Source of the DNA: Pratylenchus scribneri
Lineage: Eukaryota; Nematoda; Chromadorea; Rhabditida; Pratylenchidae
Direction: 5' to 3'
Length of the DNA: 64,000 nt
Assembly: GCA_030063045.1 (NCBI GenBank)
Contig: JAQSEB010000173.1
Location: forward strand, 1-64,000
Every line of letters begins with the position of its first letter. The first letter of the stretch is position 1. The translations under genes were made by a program, and so were the position numbers. The notes beneath the pieces were generated by a model. That model was given only the letters and a program-made list of their open reading frames with translations. It did not search any database and had not been told where the DNA came from. This document shows positions 33,601-45,269 of this stretch, piece by piece.

Positions 33601-36600
33601 AAAGCAATTCGACTGGATCATCAACTCATCGAAATGCCCGAAATGTTCAAGCCGGTGATCAATAAATGTATTAAAGTAAGTTTTATAAAATTGATTTGTT
33701 TAATATTAAAAATAAAAAGCAAAATTTCTATGAAAAAATATTGACCATTTCAATATTAACTTTCACTGATGAGATATATTATTTTGGTACATATAAATAG
33801 TTTATCCTTGACATAAAGCATATATTTATAAATACGATCAATTGTCCAAAATCGATTTTAAACAAACTTTTTCGTAAAAATCCGGCTTGCGATTTTAAAA
33901 AGTCAGTTTTCAGTTTCTCTTCTCTTATTTTCGGTTTTAAAGAGCCAAAATTCCCCATTTCGGTTAGCGATTTTTTGATAACCCTACATATTTTAAATCA
34001 CTATAATTATTATTTTAGCTTTAGCATAAAACTATCCTTTTTAATTATTAAACTGAAAGAAAATTTTTTGATGGAATTTGCACTTTAAATAAGTTATTTT
34101 GCGCAATTCATAATAAATTCAGTTTATATCGAATTGATTCTCTATTTAAAATATGATGTAAAATGTTTTATTTATATTTATTATAGGCACAACCCAACAA
34201 TATCAACGCAATTGTATGCCACATAAATAGTATTTCTACTAAGTATTCGGAGTTGTCAAAATTTGTTGGCAAATGCCTTCAAAAGTTTCCAAATGATCCA
34301 TTTCTATTGGAAATGCGTGCCATTTGCTTTTACTCCCTTGGACAAACAAAAGAAGCAATCAATTTGCTTGATGCGGCCCTGAAAAAACATCCAAACAATG
34401 TTCGCCTTTTGTATACCCGTGGCATTGCTTATTCAATTGAAGACATATTTAACAATGATGCCAAAATGTCGATCAAAGCGTGGGATGATTTTTTGCGTGT
34501 TGCACCCAAGGATGATCCAATAGTACCAGCTGCTTATTATCAAAAAGCTATGGCATATATCAGGTGGATATTATTAATTTTTTCGAGATTAAATAATCAA
34601 TTTTTTGAAAATTTTAAAAAGGAATAAGAAAAAAAGAAACCGACTATTTTATTTTTAAATTTTTTTAACATAAATATTTTGTTATTTTCAAGAAAGGAAA
34701 ATTACATGATGAAAAAATATGCAATAAAAATTCCAAAAGAAACTAAAAATCATAAATAAATTTATTTTTTTTTTTTACAAATATTTTCAAAAATTTAGTT
34801 CGCCAGCTGAGTTGATTCAATGTTTTGAGCAGGGTCTGGCCGCCGAGAAGTTGCAACTTCCATGCTTTTTGCCTTATAATTTTGGACCAAAATATCAACT
34901 CGAAAATATTTACAAGTTAATGAAATTTGAGGAAAATAAGACGAACAAAACCGCCGATGGTTGTTCAACATCAACAACGGGAAAAGGTTGGAGAAAAATA
35001 CAGGGGAAATAATGACAAAAAAAGTTTCAAACAAATTGTCAAAATTTATCAGTACTTATTAATTATCTGTCTCAAGATTTTTCCCCTCAAAATTACCTTA
35101 AATTCCCTTCAAAATTGGTCAACCCTAAAATCACCTAAAATCATGTTTTTTCATCGTTATACAATCAAATATAAATAATTGAATAAGAACCGCAAAAAAT
35201 TCAAATCTGGAGACAGTTAATTAAAAAGTACCCATTTATCATTAATTAATCACATTTGATAAATATTGGCATTTGAACTTACCAAATTGACAAAATTGTT
35301 GAGGAGAAAAAAAGAGGCCAGATTCGAGTTTACATTCAAAATTACCATCCGAAAATATTATGAACTAAAAATTTTGGAGTCTATAAAAGAATATTTAAAT
35401 TAGAAATAAAATGATAAAAAAATGTTTAAGGTCCTGCAATAAATTCTGCTCAACGTGAACATGTTATTTCAAATCCTCGACGCAAAATGCTTCTAAATAA
35501 TCTGCGCGAATCCCTTGCTTTTCATATTGAAAGTGAGGAGAAGAATTTGTATTTGGTAAAAAGGACACAAAATGCGCCGTTGAAACCAAAACCCGCAAGC
35601 ATGATTAATTTGGTGGAAATCACGCTGGACGAAATGGAACCGGACAATATTTACAATCGAAGTATTCTGGAATTGAAAATTGTCGATTGGCCAGTGGTTT
35701 TGACAGTGAGTTATAATTTTATTTAATATTTCCCTTAAAAAAATCATTTTTCCACACAATTTTTTTCAAAAATTTTTATTCCGCTAAAAATCCATTATAT
35801 TGAAATATTAATTTTTGTTTAGTCCGTGATGATGGTTGTTGAAGACAAGAATGGGCATGTTGAGAAGTTGGCAATCTACAATTGGCCCGGAAGCGACAAT
35901 TTGGCCCAAATGCTTCAAACATTCCGACCACAACGTACACTTCGTGTCATCAATCCATATTTGCGCATTGCCATGGATCAGGATCGGCTGATCCGAGTGG
36001 ACGATCCCTCTTATTTGATTCTCGGTGGGTAGTATATTATATTAAATATGGGATTGAAATTTAATTTAATTAATAAAAAATGGAAATAATGCTAGGCCAT
36101 CTCCAGAAGAGTACAAAAAAATTCATTATTATAAAATAAATATAATAAAATACATTATGAATAATGAACACATTATTTAACAACAGTGGCGGTTCCAGGA
36201 TTTTGCCAGAGGGGGGGGGGGGGGGTGCGCAGCCGAAAAAATAACAGCACCCCGGGGTGCTCTTTCAAAAATTTAAATTTGCGAGCGCCGAAAGGCGCGA
36301 GCGAAAATTTTTAGGTCTAAAAACAGAAAATTTTGAAAAACTATGTTTTCTGGAAAAAAAATCAGTAAAAAAATATAATGCGAGCGCCGATAGGCGCGAG
36401 CGCGAAATTTTTTTGGGTTTTTAGTCTAATTTGTAAAAAAACCCTATTTTTTTTCTCTCTATCCCCACGGCACCCCGGGGTGCCACTCCCCCAAACCGGG
36501 GGTGCGCACCCCAGCACCACCCCCCTGAAACCGCCACTGTTTAACAATATGAAAAAGAAAATATAATGTTTGGAAAAAAAACATTAAATGTTTGGATGAA

Positions 36601-37165
36601 CAGAAATAAAATGTTTGGGATTTGGAGGAAAAACACAAAATGTTTTGAGGAACAAAAATACAAAATGTTTGGGAAAAAAAAACACAAAAATGTTTGAATT
36701 AACAAAAACACAAAAATGTTTGAATTAAGAAAAACACAAAATGTTTGGAAGAACAAAAACATAAGTTTTGAGGAAAAAACACAAAATGTTTGAGGAAACA
36801 CAACAAAATGTTTTGAAAAATAAAAACACAAAATGTTTAAAAAAATAAAAACACAAAATGTTTAGAGAAATTTTTTTATTATTTTTTAAAATTTTATTCC
36901 TTATTTCAAATTAAAAATGAAATATTTGAAAACATTTTCATTTCATTTTTTTTAATTCATAGGTGAACTTCCTCCAATCGATAAACACATTTGCAACTGT
37001 TGCGGAGTGAATGATGATGTGACCAAAATTTTGAAATGCGCTAAATGCAAAATGGCCTTCTATTGTTCCAAGGAATGCCAGCGGATGGATTGGTTCGAGT
37101 TTGGCCACAAATTGGTTTGCAAACATTTGGCCAAATTTTTGCCGGTCGTTTTTGGTCAACAATGA
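30680..37165 (+). CDS. TPR / Sel1-repeat / MYND-finger protein
   Basis: Ten exons: 30680-30844, 31297-31977, 32103-32340, 32437-32546, 33388-33675, 34187-34563, 34799-34986, 35431-35705, 35823-36024 and 36963-37165 (TGA). Phases are consistent, giving ~908 residues. The N-terminus has TPR repeats (KAEQLKKKANDEYGKGNYVA, then SNRSVAFLCENN and AIKDAEMSIQL). Next come Sel1-like repeats (GNPEGMYNLAQLYGKGQGVK; SANNLGMFYKNGWGVE; GMINLAECYLNAEGTG), another TPR-like section in exons 5-7, and a C-terminal MYND finger C-x2-C-x11-C-x2-C-x5-C-x3-C-x9-H-x3-C. This is a scaffold architecture: helical repeats plus a protein-binding finger. The substrate is unknown. A tttag at 30627-30631 could accept a spliced leader. 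It is divergent from the upstream MYND gene and convergent with the downstream one, which carry the same finger type. Confidence 0.9.
30910..31210. mobile_element. Inverted-repeat element, family P copy 6
   Basis: In the first intron of the TPR gene. The left arm is ttctaataaatcagaaatcg with 'ttagacc', the right arm ggtctatggcggtatttgat, and the central halves are 'cgagacgtatcgaatgg' and 'caatgcttttcgatgagatc'. Confidence 0.7.
32585..33310. repeat. ~23-bp minisatellite, aaatgtttgggaaacgaaaa type
   Basis: Fills an intron of the TPR gene. Units such as aaatgtttgggaaacgaaaa and aatgtttgtgggaataaaaa alternate, and a ~177-bp block at about 32700-32870 is repeated nearly exactly at about 32877-33047, so a higher-order duplication occurred. 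Long open frames on both strands here are repeat artefacts. Confidence 0.93.
36184..36539. mobile_element. hAT-type MITE with 8-bp target duplication
   Basis: The ends cagtggcggtt and aaccgccactg are inverted repeats. The element (356 bp) is flanked on both sides by TTTAACAA (36176-36183 and 36540-36547), an 8-bp duplication fitting the hAT pattern nTnnnnAn. Internally it has G and C homopolymer runs and two gcgagcgcc...ggcgcgagcg hairpins. No transposase is encoded. It lies in an intron of the TPR gene. Confidence 0.92.
36550..36875. repeat. Minisatellite, aaatgtttgg family
   Basis: Irregular tandem units containing acacaaaatgtttggaagaa, directly beside the hAT element in the last intron of the TPR gene. 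They are related to the arrays at 15.4, 32.6 and 48.9 kb. Confidence 0.85.
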
Positions 37166-37459
37166 TGAAGAGAAGGGAAAGAAACAGAGGAACAAATTAT
37201 TCTTATTTAAAAATACTTCATTATGACCCAATTTGGAGTCCCAAAATGCCATTTTTTGCATCACATATTATTATTTTTCACTTTGGTTCATTTTCATATC
37301 CAATTCGACATTTAACAAATCTCACATAATTTTTACATTTCACTTTGATACTTTAACAATTTTCAATTGGATAAATGATTTATATTAAATTTTTATAACA
37401 ATCGATGTAATGTAGAAAAATTGTTGAAGATCAACAATAATTGTGGTTCCACGGCAATT

Positions 37460-37621
37460 CTTATGCATCATCCGTCATCATTTAATATGGGAATGTGGAA
37501 AATTAACAAAAATTCATGAAAATATTGAATGGATCCTCAAAAATTGAAATATATTTTCTCATCAAAATAATTCCTCTATTAAATGGCATTCATTTGGATA
37601 TATTCTCCACTCATTATTCAT
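37460..37621. repeat. Duplicated 3' flank, copy B
   Basis: Matches 24770-24931 closely (gggaatgtggaaaattaac, gaaatatattttctcatcaa) and adjoins the stop codon of MYND gene copy B. Confidence 0.8.
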
Positions 37622-39810
37622 TCATTTCCCATATAGCATGAAAAAATCGATCATTTCCTCGCAATCTTCCAACTTCACGTCCATAAATTCATCTTGTTGA
37701 GGTTGCATCCACGAAGTTTCAGTCCAATTCTTCCTGAAAAAATTGGAAAAATAAATTGCGTTAATTTTTTGCCAATTTTTTGCTTATTTGTTTTATTTGA
37801 AATAGTAATATTTTTAGCGTTAGAATCGTCCAGAAACCAGAGGCCTTTAGCTGGCCATTTTTGGGAATTTCGGCTTATAGACTTCATGTAGATACGAGAA
37901 TAGACTCATTCGACACGGTATTGTAGATTTAGTCAGTGAGATTTCAATGTCAAACTTGTTCTAATGCTTTGGCAAAAGTTTGTAAACCAAAACCGGTTTA
38001 GGTTTAACAAGGGTTCAGTTTTTAAGACAAACTCAAACTAGTTTAAAAATGAAATTTTAGATATTAAATTGACTATGCCAAGTTGAATGAGTCTAAGTCT
38101 ATTCTCAAATATCTATAAAGTCTAAAGTTGCAAACTGAAACCGTTTTGAGTTTAAATTTTTAAACAGTGGTTCAAATTTTTTAAGACTGATTTATATTGG
38201 TTCGAAAATGAAATTTCACTGACTAAATCGACCATGTCTAGTCGAATGAGATTATTTTCAATTTTTTTGGGTTACCTAGAAGCCTAAATATATTACTCAC
38301 TTTGCCACTTTCAACACCAGAATTGGTCCAGCCCAGGGATGTGGCGCCTTTCCGTCGCTAATTTTCCTCACGCATTCATTCAATTTTGAGCCATCATTCA
38401 TAAAATTGTCACGAAAGTAGAATTGAAGCGTATTTTCCATGTGGTCCGGACGATTATCGGTAGAATCGTCACCAAATATGGGATTGAAATGTTCATCAAA
38501 CGATTTGGGAGTGGTGTTGCCTGTTCGAACCCCAAAACCGCCACCCCATTGAAGTGGACGGCAAAGTTGACCTGTTAAAGTTTTTAGAATATTTTTTTAA
38601 AAAATTTGTAAAATCAAACCTAGAATAATTTTTAAAAAATTTGAAAAATCAAACCTTAAAAAATTTGAAAAATCTGCCCTTAAAAAATTTGAAAAATCTG
38701 CCCTTAAAAAATTTGAAAAATCCGCCCTAGAATAATTTTTACAAAATCTGAAAAATTCAACCTAGAAAAATTTTCAAAAAATTTGAAAAATCTGACCTAG
38801 AGTCATTTTTTAAAAATTATATTCAAAAAAATGAAAAATCTGACCTAGAATAATTTTTTAAAAATTTTTTGAAAAAAAATGAAAAATCTGGCATAGAATA
38901 ATTTTTTCAAAATTTTATTCAAAAAATTTAACATAAAATAATTTTTTTAAATTTAATCAAAAATGTGAAAAATCTGGCCTAGAATAATTTTTAAAAAAAT
39001 TTATGAAAAAAATGAAAATTTTATTAAAAAAGAAAAATTTGACCTAGAATATTTTTTAAAAATTTTATTGAAAAAAAAAATAAAAAATCCGACCTTGGAT
39101 AAATTCGTCAAACTTAGGCAGCCAGAAAGGATCATCACAAACATCCTCCAAATGTACAAAATTCATTGTGACTTCAACAAATTTCGGCTTTGCTTCCTTC
39201 TCGGGCATCAGCAACACTCCATAGACGGATTTCTTCGAACCTTAAAATTATTCAAAATAATTTATTTTAAAAATTATTTAAATTACTTGTCACTTTAACT
39301 CGTTTTTCCGGCAACACTTTGATGGCACAAAAGTGCTTATGACGTGGCCAATTCGCTTGATGGCATTCCTTCGAGCAATAAAACTTCCATTTGCATTTGG
39401 AACATCGCAATTTGGTCGCTTTCAGGCATTCCTTACATGGAGGATTGTACATGGAGATGGAGGACAGGCCCAACAGCTCATCAATTCGCTCTTTTGGCAC
39501 TCCATAGCGTCCCATAAAATCGGCCATCGTGGCTTTCGACACCTTCTTGCCAATGTTAACATCACCTTAATTGTTTTATTTTAAATAAATTGGGTAAAGA
39601 AATCAATTAACCTGTATGCAAATGCAAATAATAACCGCATCCGTCCGATGAAATCGCCTTGGCCACATTGTTCGCCTCATCCGATGCTTCTGGCTTTGAT
39701 TGAAGTCGACGATCAATTACAAGAAGAAAAACACCAGCCGCCGCATCTGACCCATAAATTATACGAATTGAGGAACCGTCACTGATTTCGTAATGAAGCG
39801 GATTAGCCAT
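37622..39810 (-). CDS. MYND zinc-finger protein, copy B
   Basis: Paralogue of the gene at 24932-29597 with the same five-exon layout: 39810-39612, 39565-39287, 39240-39094, 38571-38301 and 37733-37622 (TGA), 335 residues. All phases equal those of copy A. The N-terminus reads MANPLHYEISDGSSIRIIYG. The MYND finger has identical spacing and nearly identical residues (CKEC, RCSKCKWKFYCSKEC, WPRHKHFC). The third-exon protein segment SKKSVYGVLLMPEKEAKPKF is identical to copy A, while the fourth exon is diverged and longer (FGVRTGNTTPKSFDE). The conserved ending is KLEDCEEMIDFFML. Candidate spliced-leader acceptor ttttcag lies ~35 nt before the ATG. It is convergent with the TPR-MYND gene, 457 bp apart. 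Function unknown beyond the protein-binding finger. Confidence 0.88.
38580..39090. repeat. AT-rich degenerate tandem repeat
   Basis: An intron of MYND copy B filled with imperfect units around aaaatttgaaaaatctgacc and tagaataattttt. Confidence 0.75.
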
Positions 39811-40847
39811 TTTGTATTTATTTGAATTAATAATAAAATGATGTCTGAAAATAGAAGTTTTTTAAGTAAATGTTCTATTTTTATTTTGACAAAGATTGGG
39901 AAAGAAAATTTTTATTACTGAAATGGAATTGGATGGAATAAAAGTAAAGGGCTTTTGGCTCAACTCTGGACAAGGCAAGGAAGATAATTCTCATTCTCAT
40001 CCATCCATTCATTCACAAAACATTTTGAATGAATTAAAGCGAACAGAGTAAATGCAGGTGCAAAAAATCGATATTAAATCGATAATGGGAATGTTATGTT
40101 GGGTTTGTGCGGAATTAAACAAAAGATCTACCCAGATGGGCTGTATTTGTTTGAAAAGAAAATTGTTTGTTTCTTGTCTTTAAAATAGCCAGTGATTTTT
40201 GAGGTCACCTACTCACCTTCACCTAATGCAATAATTTTTACAAACTTGTTTGCGTGTTTAAGAAAAGTGGTTTAAAACATTTCAATCAAACAAACAATGT
40301 TTTTGTTTTTTGCCAGTTTAACATTAAATTAAAAATGTTTTTATACTGTTTAAAGGGTTTTCCAACATGCTGGATCCGAAAATATCAATGGTTTCTTGGT
40401 TTAATTCATGTAAATAAGCCGAAAATAGAGGCCGGCCCGGATTCCGGATCCGTACGGATTCATAAGGATCCGTAGTCCGGAATCCGTATATTTGTGAAGA
40501 TCATCCTTTTGTCGACCACAATGCCCACCGCAATGCTCGAAGGAAGCAAAAAATTCATGCGATATCCCATCCCATTCAAATTTTTTTCGAATAGATGAAA
40601 CAGAATGGATGGGATGAATAATAAAAAATAAAGGAAAGAAGAATGAATGGAAATAATATTTTAAATTTTCAAAATTGTTTTATGGATAAATTCACAAAAT
40701 CGATTATATTGAAAAGCATGTGATAAAGAAAAATGATGCTTTTTTATATTATTTTATCCATAAATTTCTAAATTTTTTGAGATCATATATAAGCTGATGG
40801 AAAAACGTCTTGACTTTTGTTTGTTTCTGGGTTTTCTCTTAGATTAA
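39811..40847. other. Intergenic sequence upstream of MYND copy B
   Basis: No gene seen. A GC-rich imperfect palindrome lies at about 40434-40490 (ggattccggatccgtacgg against ggatccgtagtccggaatcc); the rest is AT-rich. Confidence 0.5.
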
Positions 40848-42535
40848 TTCCGTCTGTTTGTGTTTTTTTGTACTAATTCCGTTTGTTTGTATTTTTGCTC
40901 TAATTCAGCCTATTTTGTGTTTTCAACTTATTAGATAAATTCCGCCTGTTTTCTGTTTTCGCTTAGAATAATTCCTCCTGTTTGTGTTTTCGCTTAGAAT
41001 AATTCCGCCTGTTTGTGTTTTCGCTTAGAATAATTCCACCTATTTGTGTTTTTGTTTAAATAATTCCGCGTGTTTGTGTTTTCACTTAGAATAATTCCGC
41101 CTATTTGTGTTTTCGCTTAGAATAATTCAGCCTGTTTGTGTTTTCACTTAGAATAATTCCGCCGATTTGTGTTTTCGCTTAGAATAATTCCGCCTGTTTG
41201 TGTTTTCACTTAGAATAATTCCACCTATTTGTGTTTTCGCTTAGAATAATTCCGCCTGCTTTGTTTTCGCTTAGAATAATTCCGCCTGTTTTCTGTTTTC
41301 GTTTAGAATAATTCCGCCTGTTTGTGTTTTTGCTTAGAATAATTCCGTCTGTTTGTGTTTTTTTTGTACTAATTCCGTTTGTTTGTATTTTTGCTCTAAT
41401 TCAGCCTATTTTGTGTTTTCAACTTATTAGATAAATTCCGCCTGTTTTCTGTTTTCGCTTAGAATAATTACTCCTGTTTGTGTTTTCGCTTAGAATAATT
41501 CCGCCTATTTGTGTTTTCACAATAATTCCGCCTATTTGTGTTTTCGCTTAGAATAATTCCGCCTGTTTGTGTTTTCACTTAGAATAATTCCACCTATTTG
41601 TGTTTTCGCTTAGAATAATTCCGCCTGCTTTGTTTTCGCTTAGAATAATTCCGCCTGTTTTCTGTTTTCGTTTAGAATAATTCCGTCTGTTTGTGTTTTT
41701 GCTTAGAATAATTCCGTCTGTTTGTGTTTTTGCTTAGAATAATTCCGTCTGTTTGTGTTTTTTTGTACTAATTCCGTTTGTTTGTATTTTTGCTCTAATT
41801 CAGCCTATTTTGTGTTTTCAACTTATTAGATAAATTCCGCCTGTTTTCTGTTTTCGCTTAGAATAATTCCTCCTGTTTGTGTTTTCGCATAGAATAATTC
41901 CGCCTGTTTGTGTTTTCGCATGGAATAATTCGCCTGCTTTGTTTTCGCTTAGAATAATTCCGCCTTTTTTCTGTTTTCGCTTAGAATAATTCCGCCTGTT
42001 TGTGTTTTCACTTAAAATAATTCCGCCTGTTTGTGTTTTCGCTTAGAATAATTCCGCCTGTTTGTGTTTTCGCTTAAAATAATTCCGCCTTTTGTGTTTT
42101 CGCTTAGAATAATTCCGCCTGTTTGTGTTTTCGCTTAGAATAATTCCGTCTGTTTGTGTTTTTGCTTAGAATAATTCCGTCTGTTTGTGTTTTTGCTTAG
42201 AATAATTCCGTCTGTTTGTGTTTTCGCTTAAAATAATTCCGCCTTTTGTGTTTTCGCTTAGAATAATTCCGCCTGTTTGTGTTTTCACTTAAAATAATTC
42301 CGCCTGTTTGTGTTTTCGCTTAGAATAATTCCGCCTGTTTGTGTTTTCGCTTAAAATAATTCCGCCTTTTGTGTTTTCGCTTAGAATAATTCCGCCTGTT
42401 TGTGTTTTCGCCTAGAATAATTCCGCCTGTTTGTGTTTTCGCTTAAAATAATTCCGCCTGTTTGTGTTTTCGCTTAGAATAATTCCGCCTGTTTGTGTTT
42501 TCGCTTAGAATAATTCCGCCTGTTTGTGTTTTGAT
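40848..42535. repeat. 31-bp satellite, ~55 units, core agaataattccgcctg
   Basis: Tandem units joining agaataattccgcctg to tttgtgttttcgctt. Variants (ttctgttttcg, tttgttttcg, ttttttgtactaattccg) recur in the same order about every 470 bp (near 40.85, 41.33 and 41.75 kb), so larger blocks were amplified. Confidence 0.95.
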
Positions 42536-43000
42536 CAAAAATAATTTAAATAAATTGAATTTGCATAAAAGAATGATTTTTTATGGATTTTTATTATCAG
42601 ATAAACTACAAAATTATATTATTTTAGAATAAAAATTTCATTTTAAATGATAAATTTTGAGCAAGCGAAAAACAATAAAATGAAAATTTATCAATTTATT
42701 CGATAATAAAAGAATATTTTACCAATGCATTGCCAAAAAGTGGTTTTAAATTTTATAAATTCCATCTTGCCATTTCTATTTCTATGCTTTTTTCTAATTT
42801 CACACTTTTTTAACTTTCTTTCATTCTCCAAATTTTTCCTCATGTTTTCAGTGCCAAAGCCATTAATACTTTTAAAGATGACGTCGTAAAAATTTTGAGT
42901 GTGCGGGAAATATTCCCGCAAACAATTAGTCTTTTTTCCAATTTTATTAATGGCACCATTATTCCCCCAAAATTTATTTCCCAATATAAATTCGCCCTTT
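42536..43000. other. AT-rich intergenic sequence
   Basis: No gene, RNA or repeat that I can support. Confidence 0.4.
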
Positions 43001-43500
43001 TCCTTTCTCCTACACTAAAAATTGGTGGCAACGATGGATGATTTGGCCGACGAAAACCAAAAATTGAGGGCAAGGCACACAAACAGAATAAATATACACA
43101 CAAATCGGGCCCGCGGTGTCTCTCCACCCTAAAATATCGACGAGCCAAAAATATTGATGATGGCGAAATTGTATAGGTGGAGACGATGGCTCTTTGAATG
43201 GAAAAATGGAGAAAATGGCGATGGATGGTTGGGCCGGGGCGCCGACCTCACCCTGTGCTGTGCTATGTGTCGAGAATCGAGACCCAGCCAAAGGCTGGGC
43301 AAAATAAACGGGAATTTGTGAAGGGGGGAATGATGGGGCCGGGCACCAAATTTGAGAATTGTCCCATCGCCACCGCCGTTGATTTGTGGAACGCGCCGGC
43401 CGCATTCCATTATGGCAATGGCAAGGTGGCAGAAAGAGGCCTTTTTTATGAATATGAAGGGAGAATCATGGGATACAAAAATGTGAAATGGTAATGAATG
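43000..43500. other. GC-rich intergenic island 1
   Basis: The first of several GC-rich, stop-poor blocks upstream of the FLYWCH gene. Open frames exist on both strands, but none has a recognisable protein composition or splice-linked continuation. Possible regulatory or untranslated sequence. Confidence 0.4.
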
Positions 43501-43680
43501 TGGACGGATGAGTAATATGGAATTTTTTTTATAAATTTTGGCCGATATTCCAATTTCAAAACTTTCTTATGAAGTAAATATAAAGAATAAATGATGAAAA
43601 AGAAGAATAGAATATTTAATTGGACAAAAAGTTTTTGTATTTTTATTTTGCAATTTTTTCGTTTCTTTTTATGTTTGCGT

Positions 43681-44050
43681 TTAATTCCGCCTGTTTGTGT
43701 TTCCAACTTAGAATAATTCCGCCTGTTTGTGTTTTCGCTTAGAATAATTCCGCCTGTTTGTGTTTTCAACATAAAATAATTCCGCCGGTTTGTGTTTCCA
43801 ACTTAGAATAATTCCGCCTGTTTGTGTTTCCAACTTAGAATAATTCCGCCTGTTTGTGTTTTCAACATAGAATAATTCCGCCTGTTTGTGTTTCCAACTT
43901 AGAATAATTCCGCCTGTTTGTGTTTTCAACATAGAATAATTCCGCCGGTTTGTTGTTTCCAACTTAGAATTTTCCGCCTGTTTGTGCTTTTACAACTTAG
44001 AATAATTCCGCCTGTTTGTGTTTTCGCTTAGAATAAATTCCGCCTCTTTT
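43681..44050. repeat. 31-bp satellite, second array
   Basis: About 11 units of the agaataattccgcctg family, here alternating tttgtgtttccaactt and tttgtgttttcaacat linkers, which differ from those of the larger array at 40.8-42.5 kb. Confidence 0.94.
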
Positions 44051-44229
44051 GTATTTCACCTAAATTAATTCCAACTATTTTGTATTTATTGTTAATTCCG
44101 GGCATCTCAATTTTTTTCCAATTTCTTTTCAATTTTTGCCTAATTTTAGCCACTAATTCCCGCATTATAATGGCATTTGCCTTAAAAACCAATTTGTTTG
44201 ATTTAGCGGTTTCCTTTTCTATCCTTTTC

Positions 44230-44800
44230 GTCGGTCTCAGGACCCATTAAAAAGGGGAAAGGGCACAATCATCGCCGACTCTCGACTGCCCATATTTTGA
44301 TTGAGGCGCATCGTCAGGCCATCATTGGTGAGGCCGAGAATGAATGTTGTTGGTAGATGAGCACAACGGAGTCGGCGGCAGCCACGGGACACCGCCGCCG
44401 ATTGGGAAGAAAAAGACAAAAGAGTGGTGGCAGCGCCGCCGCCAATGATGAAGGGCAGGGCAGAAAGAGGAGCCGGCCCTGGGCAGCCAATACCAACCAG
44501 CCTCCCTTCCCACCTTTCCTTTTCCTATTTTCCGGCCCATCATTCCATTTCATCACACATTTTGCTCACATCAACCACGGCAGCGGCGCTCGGTCGGCCA
44601 TTTTGCCTGCCACCCTCCTCCCAATCAATTTGGCCCGTCCCTCCAATGAATTCCGCCAATTCCCAACCCCCAACCACTTTCATTTCCACCATACCTCTGC
44701 CACCACTTTTGGCAGCAGCAATCATTTAGGCAGTTTGATGGGCTATATCCCAAATCTTAATATTGGCAGCGCCGGGATTGCTTCCTTACAATTCGGAGCA
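44230..44800. other. GC-rich intergenic island 2
   Basis: GC-rich with GCCGCC-type runs. Overlapping stop-poor frames on both strands; no frame is convincing as protein. Confidence 0.4.
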
Positions 44801-45150
44801 GACCAATTTGTCGGTCCAACTTGGTGCCATTTAAAATAATTGATCAAAGACTGAACCAATTTAATTACCTTTGATAACCGTTTAAAGAATAGGGAATAGG
44901 TTCTTGCCTATCTAATAAAATATCATTTTTATTTAAATTGGCTTAAAATTGTGGAGTTAAGCCCAAAAAACCATTGAAAATTTAGTTAATCCATTGTAAA
45001 GAATATTTTAAAAGTTTTTTAGATACATTTTCATCACTACTGAACCAAAAATTAATATCAATTGATAGCCAAAAGTCTGCTCATTAATTTGATACAAAAA
45101 TCATCAAAAATGGTTCAGTCCTAGAAAAATTATTATAAATGGGACAAATG
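44800..45150. mobile_element. Inverted-repeat element, family Q copy
   Basis: Contains caacttggtgccatttaaaa at the left, agactgaaccaatttaatta, agccaaaagtctgctcatta and an inverted right end attattataaatgggac. Flanked by GC-rich islands. Confidence 0.7.
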
Positions 45151-45269
45151 GGCGTTATTGGGAGCATAAAAATAAAAATGGCCCCTTCCCTTCCCATTTC
45201 CATCCTTTTTGAAAAAAGGCATTTTAAATGTAAAATAGAAGGCGAAACAAATAACAAACTTCGCTGCTG

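Noticed and set aside
42840..43494. Open frames on both strands in GC-rich island 1
   Set aside because: No family resemblance, no supporting splice or start context, and conflicting strands.
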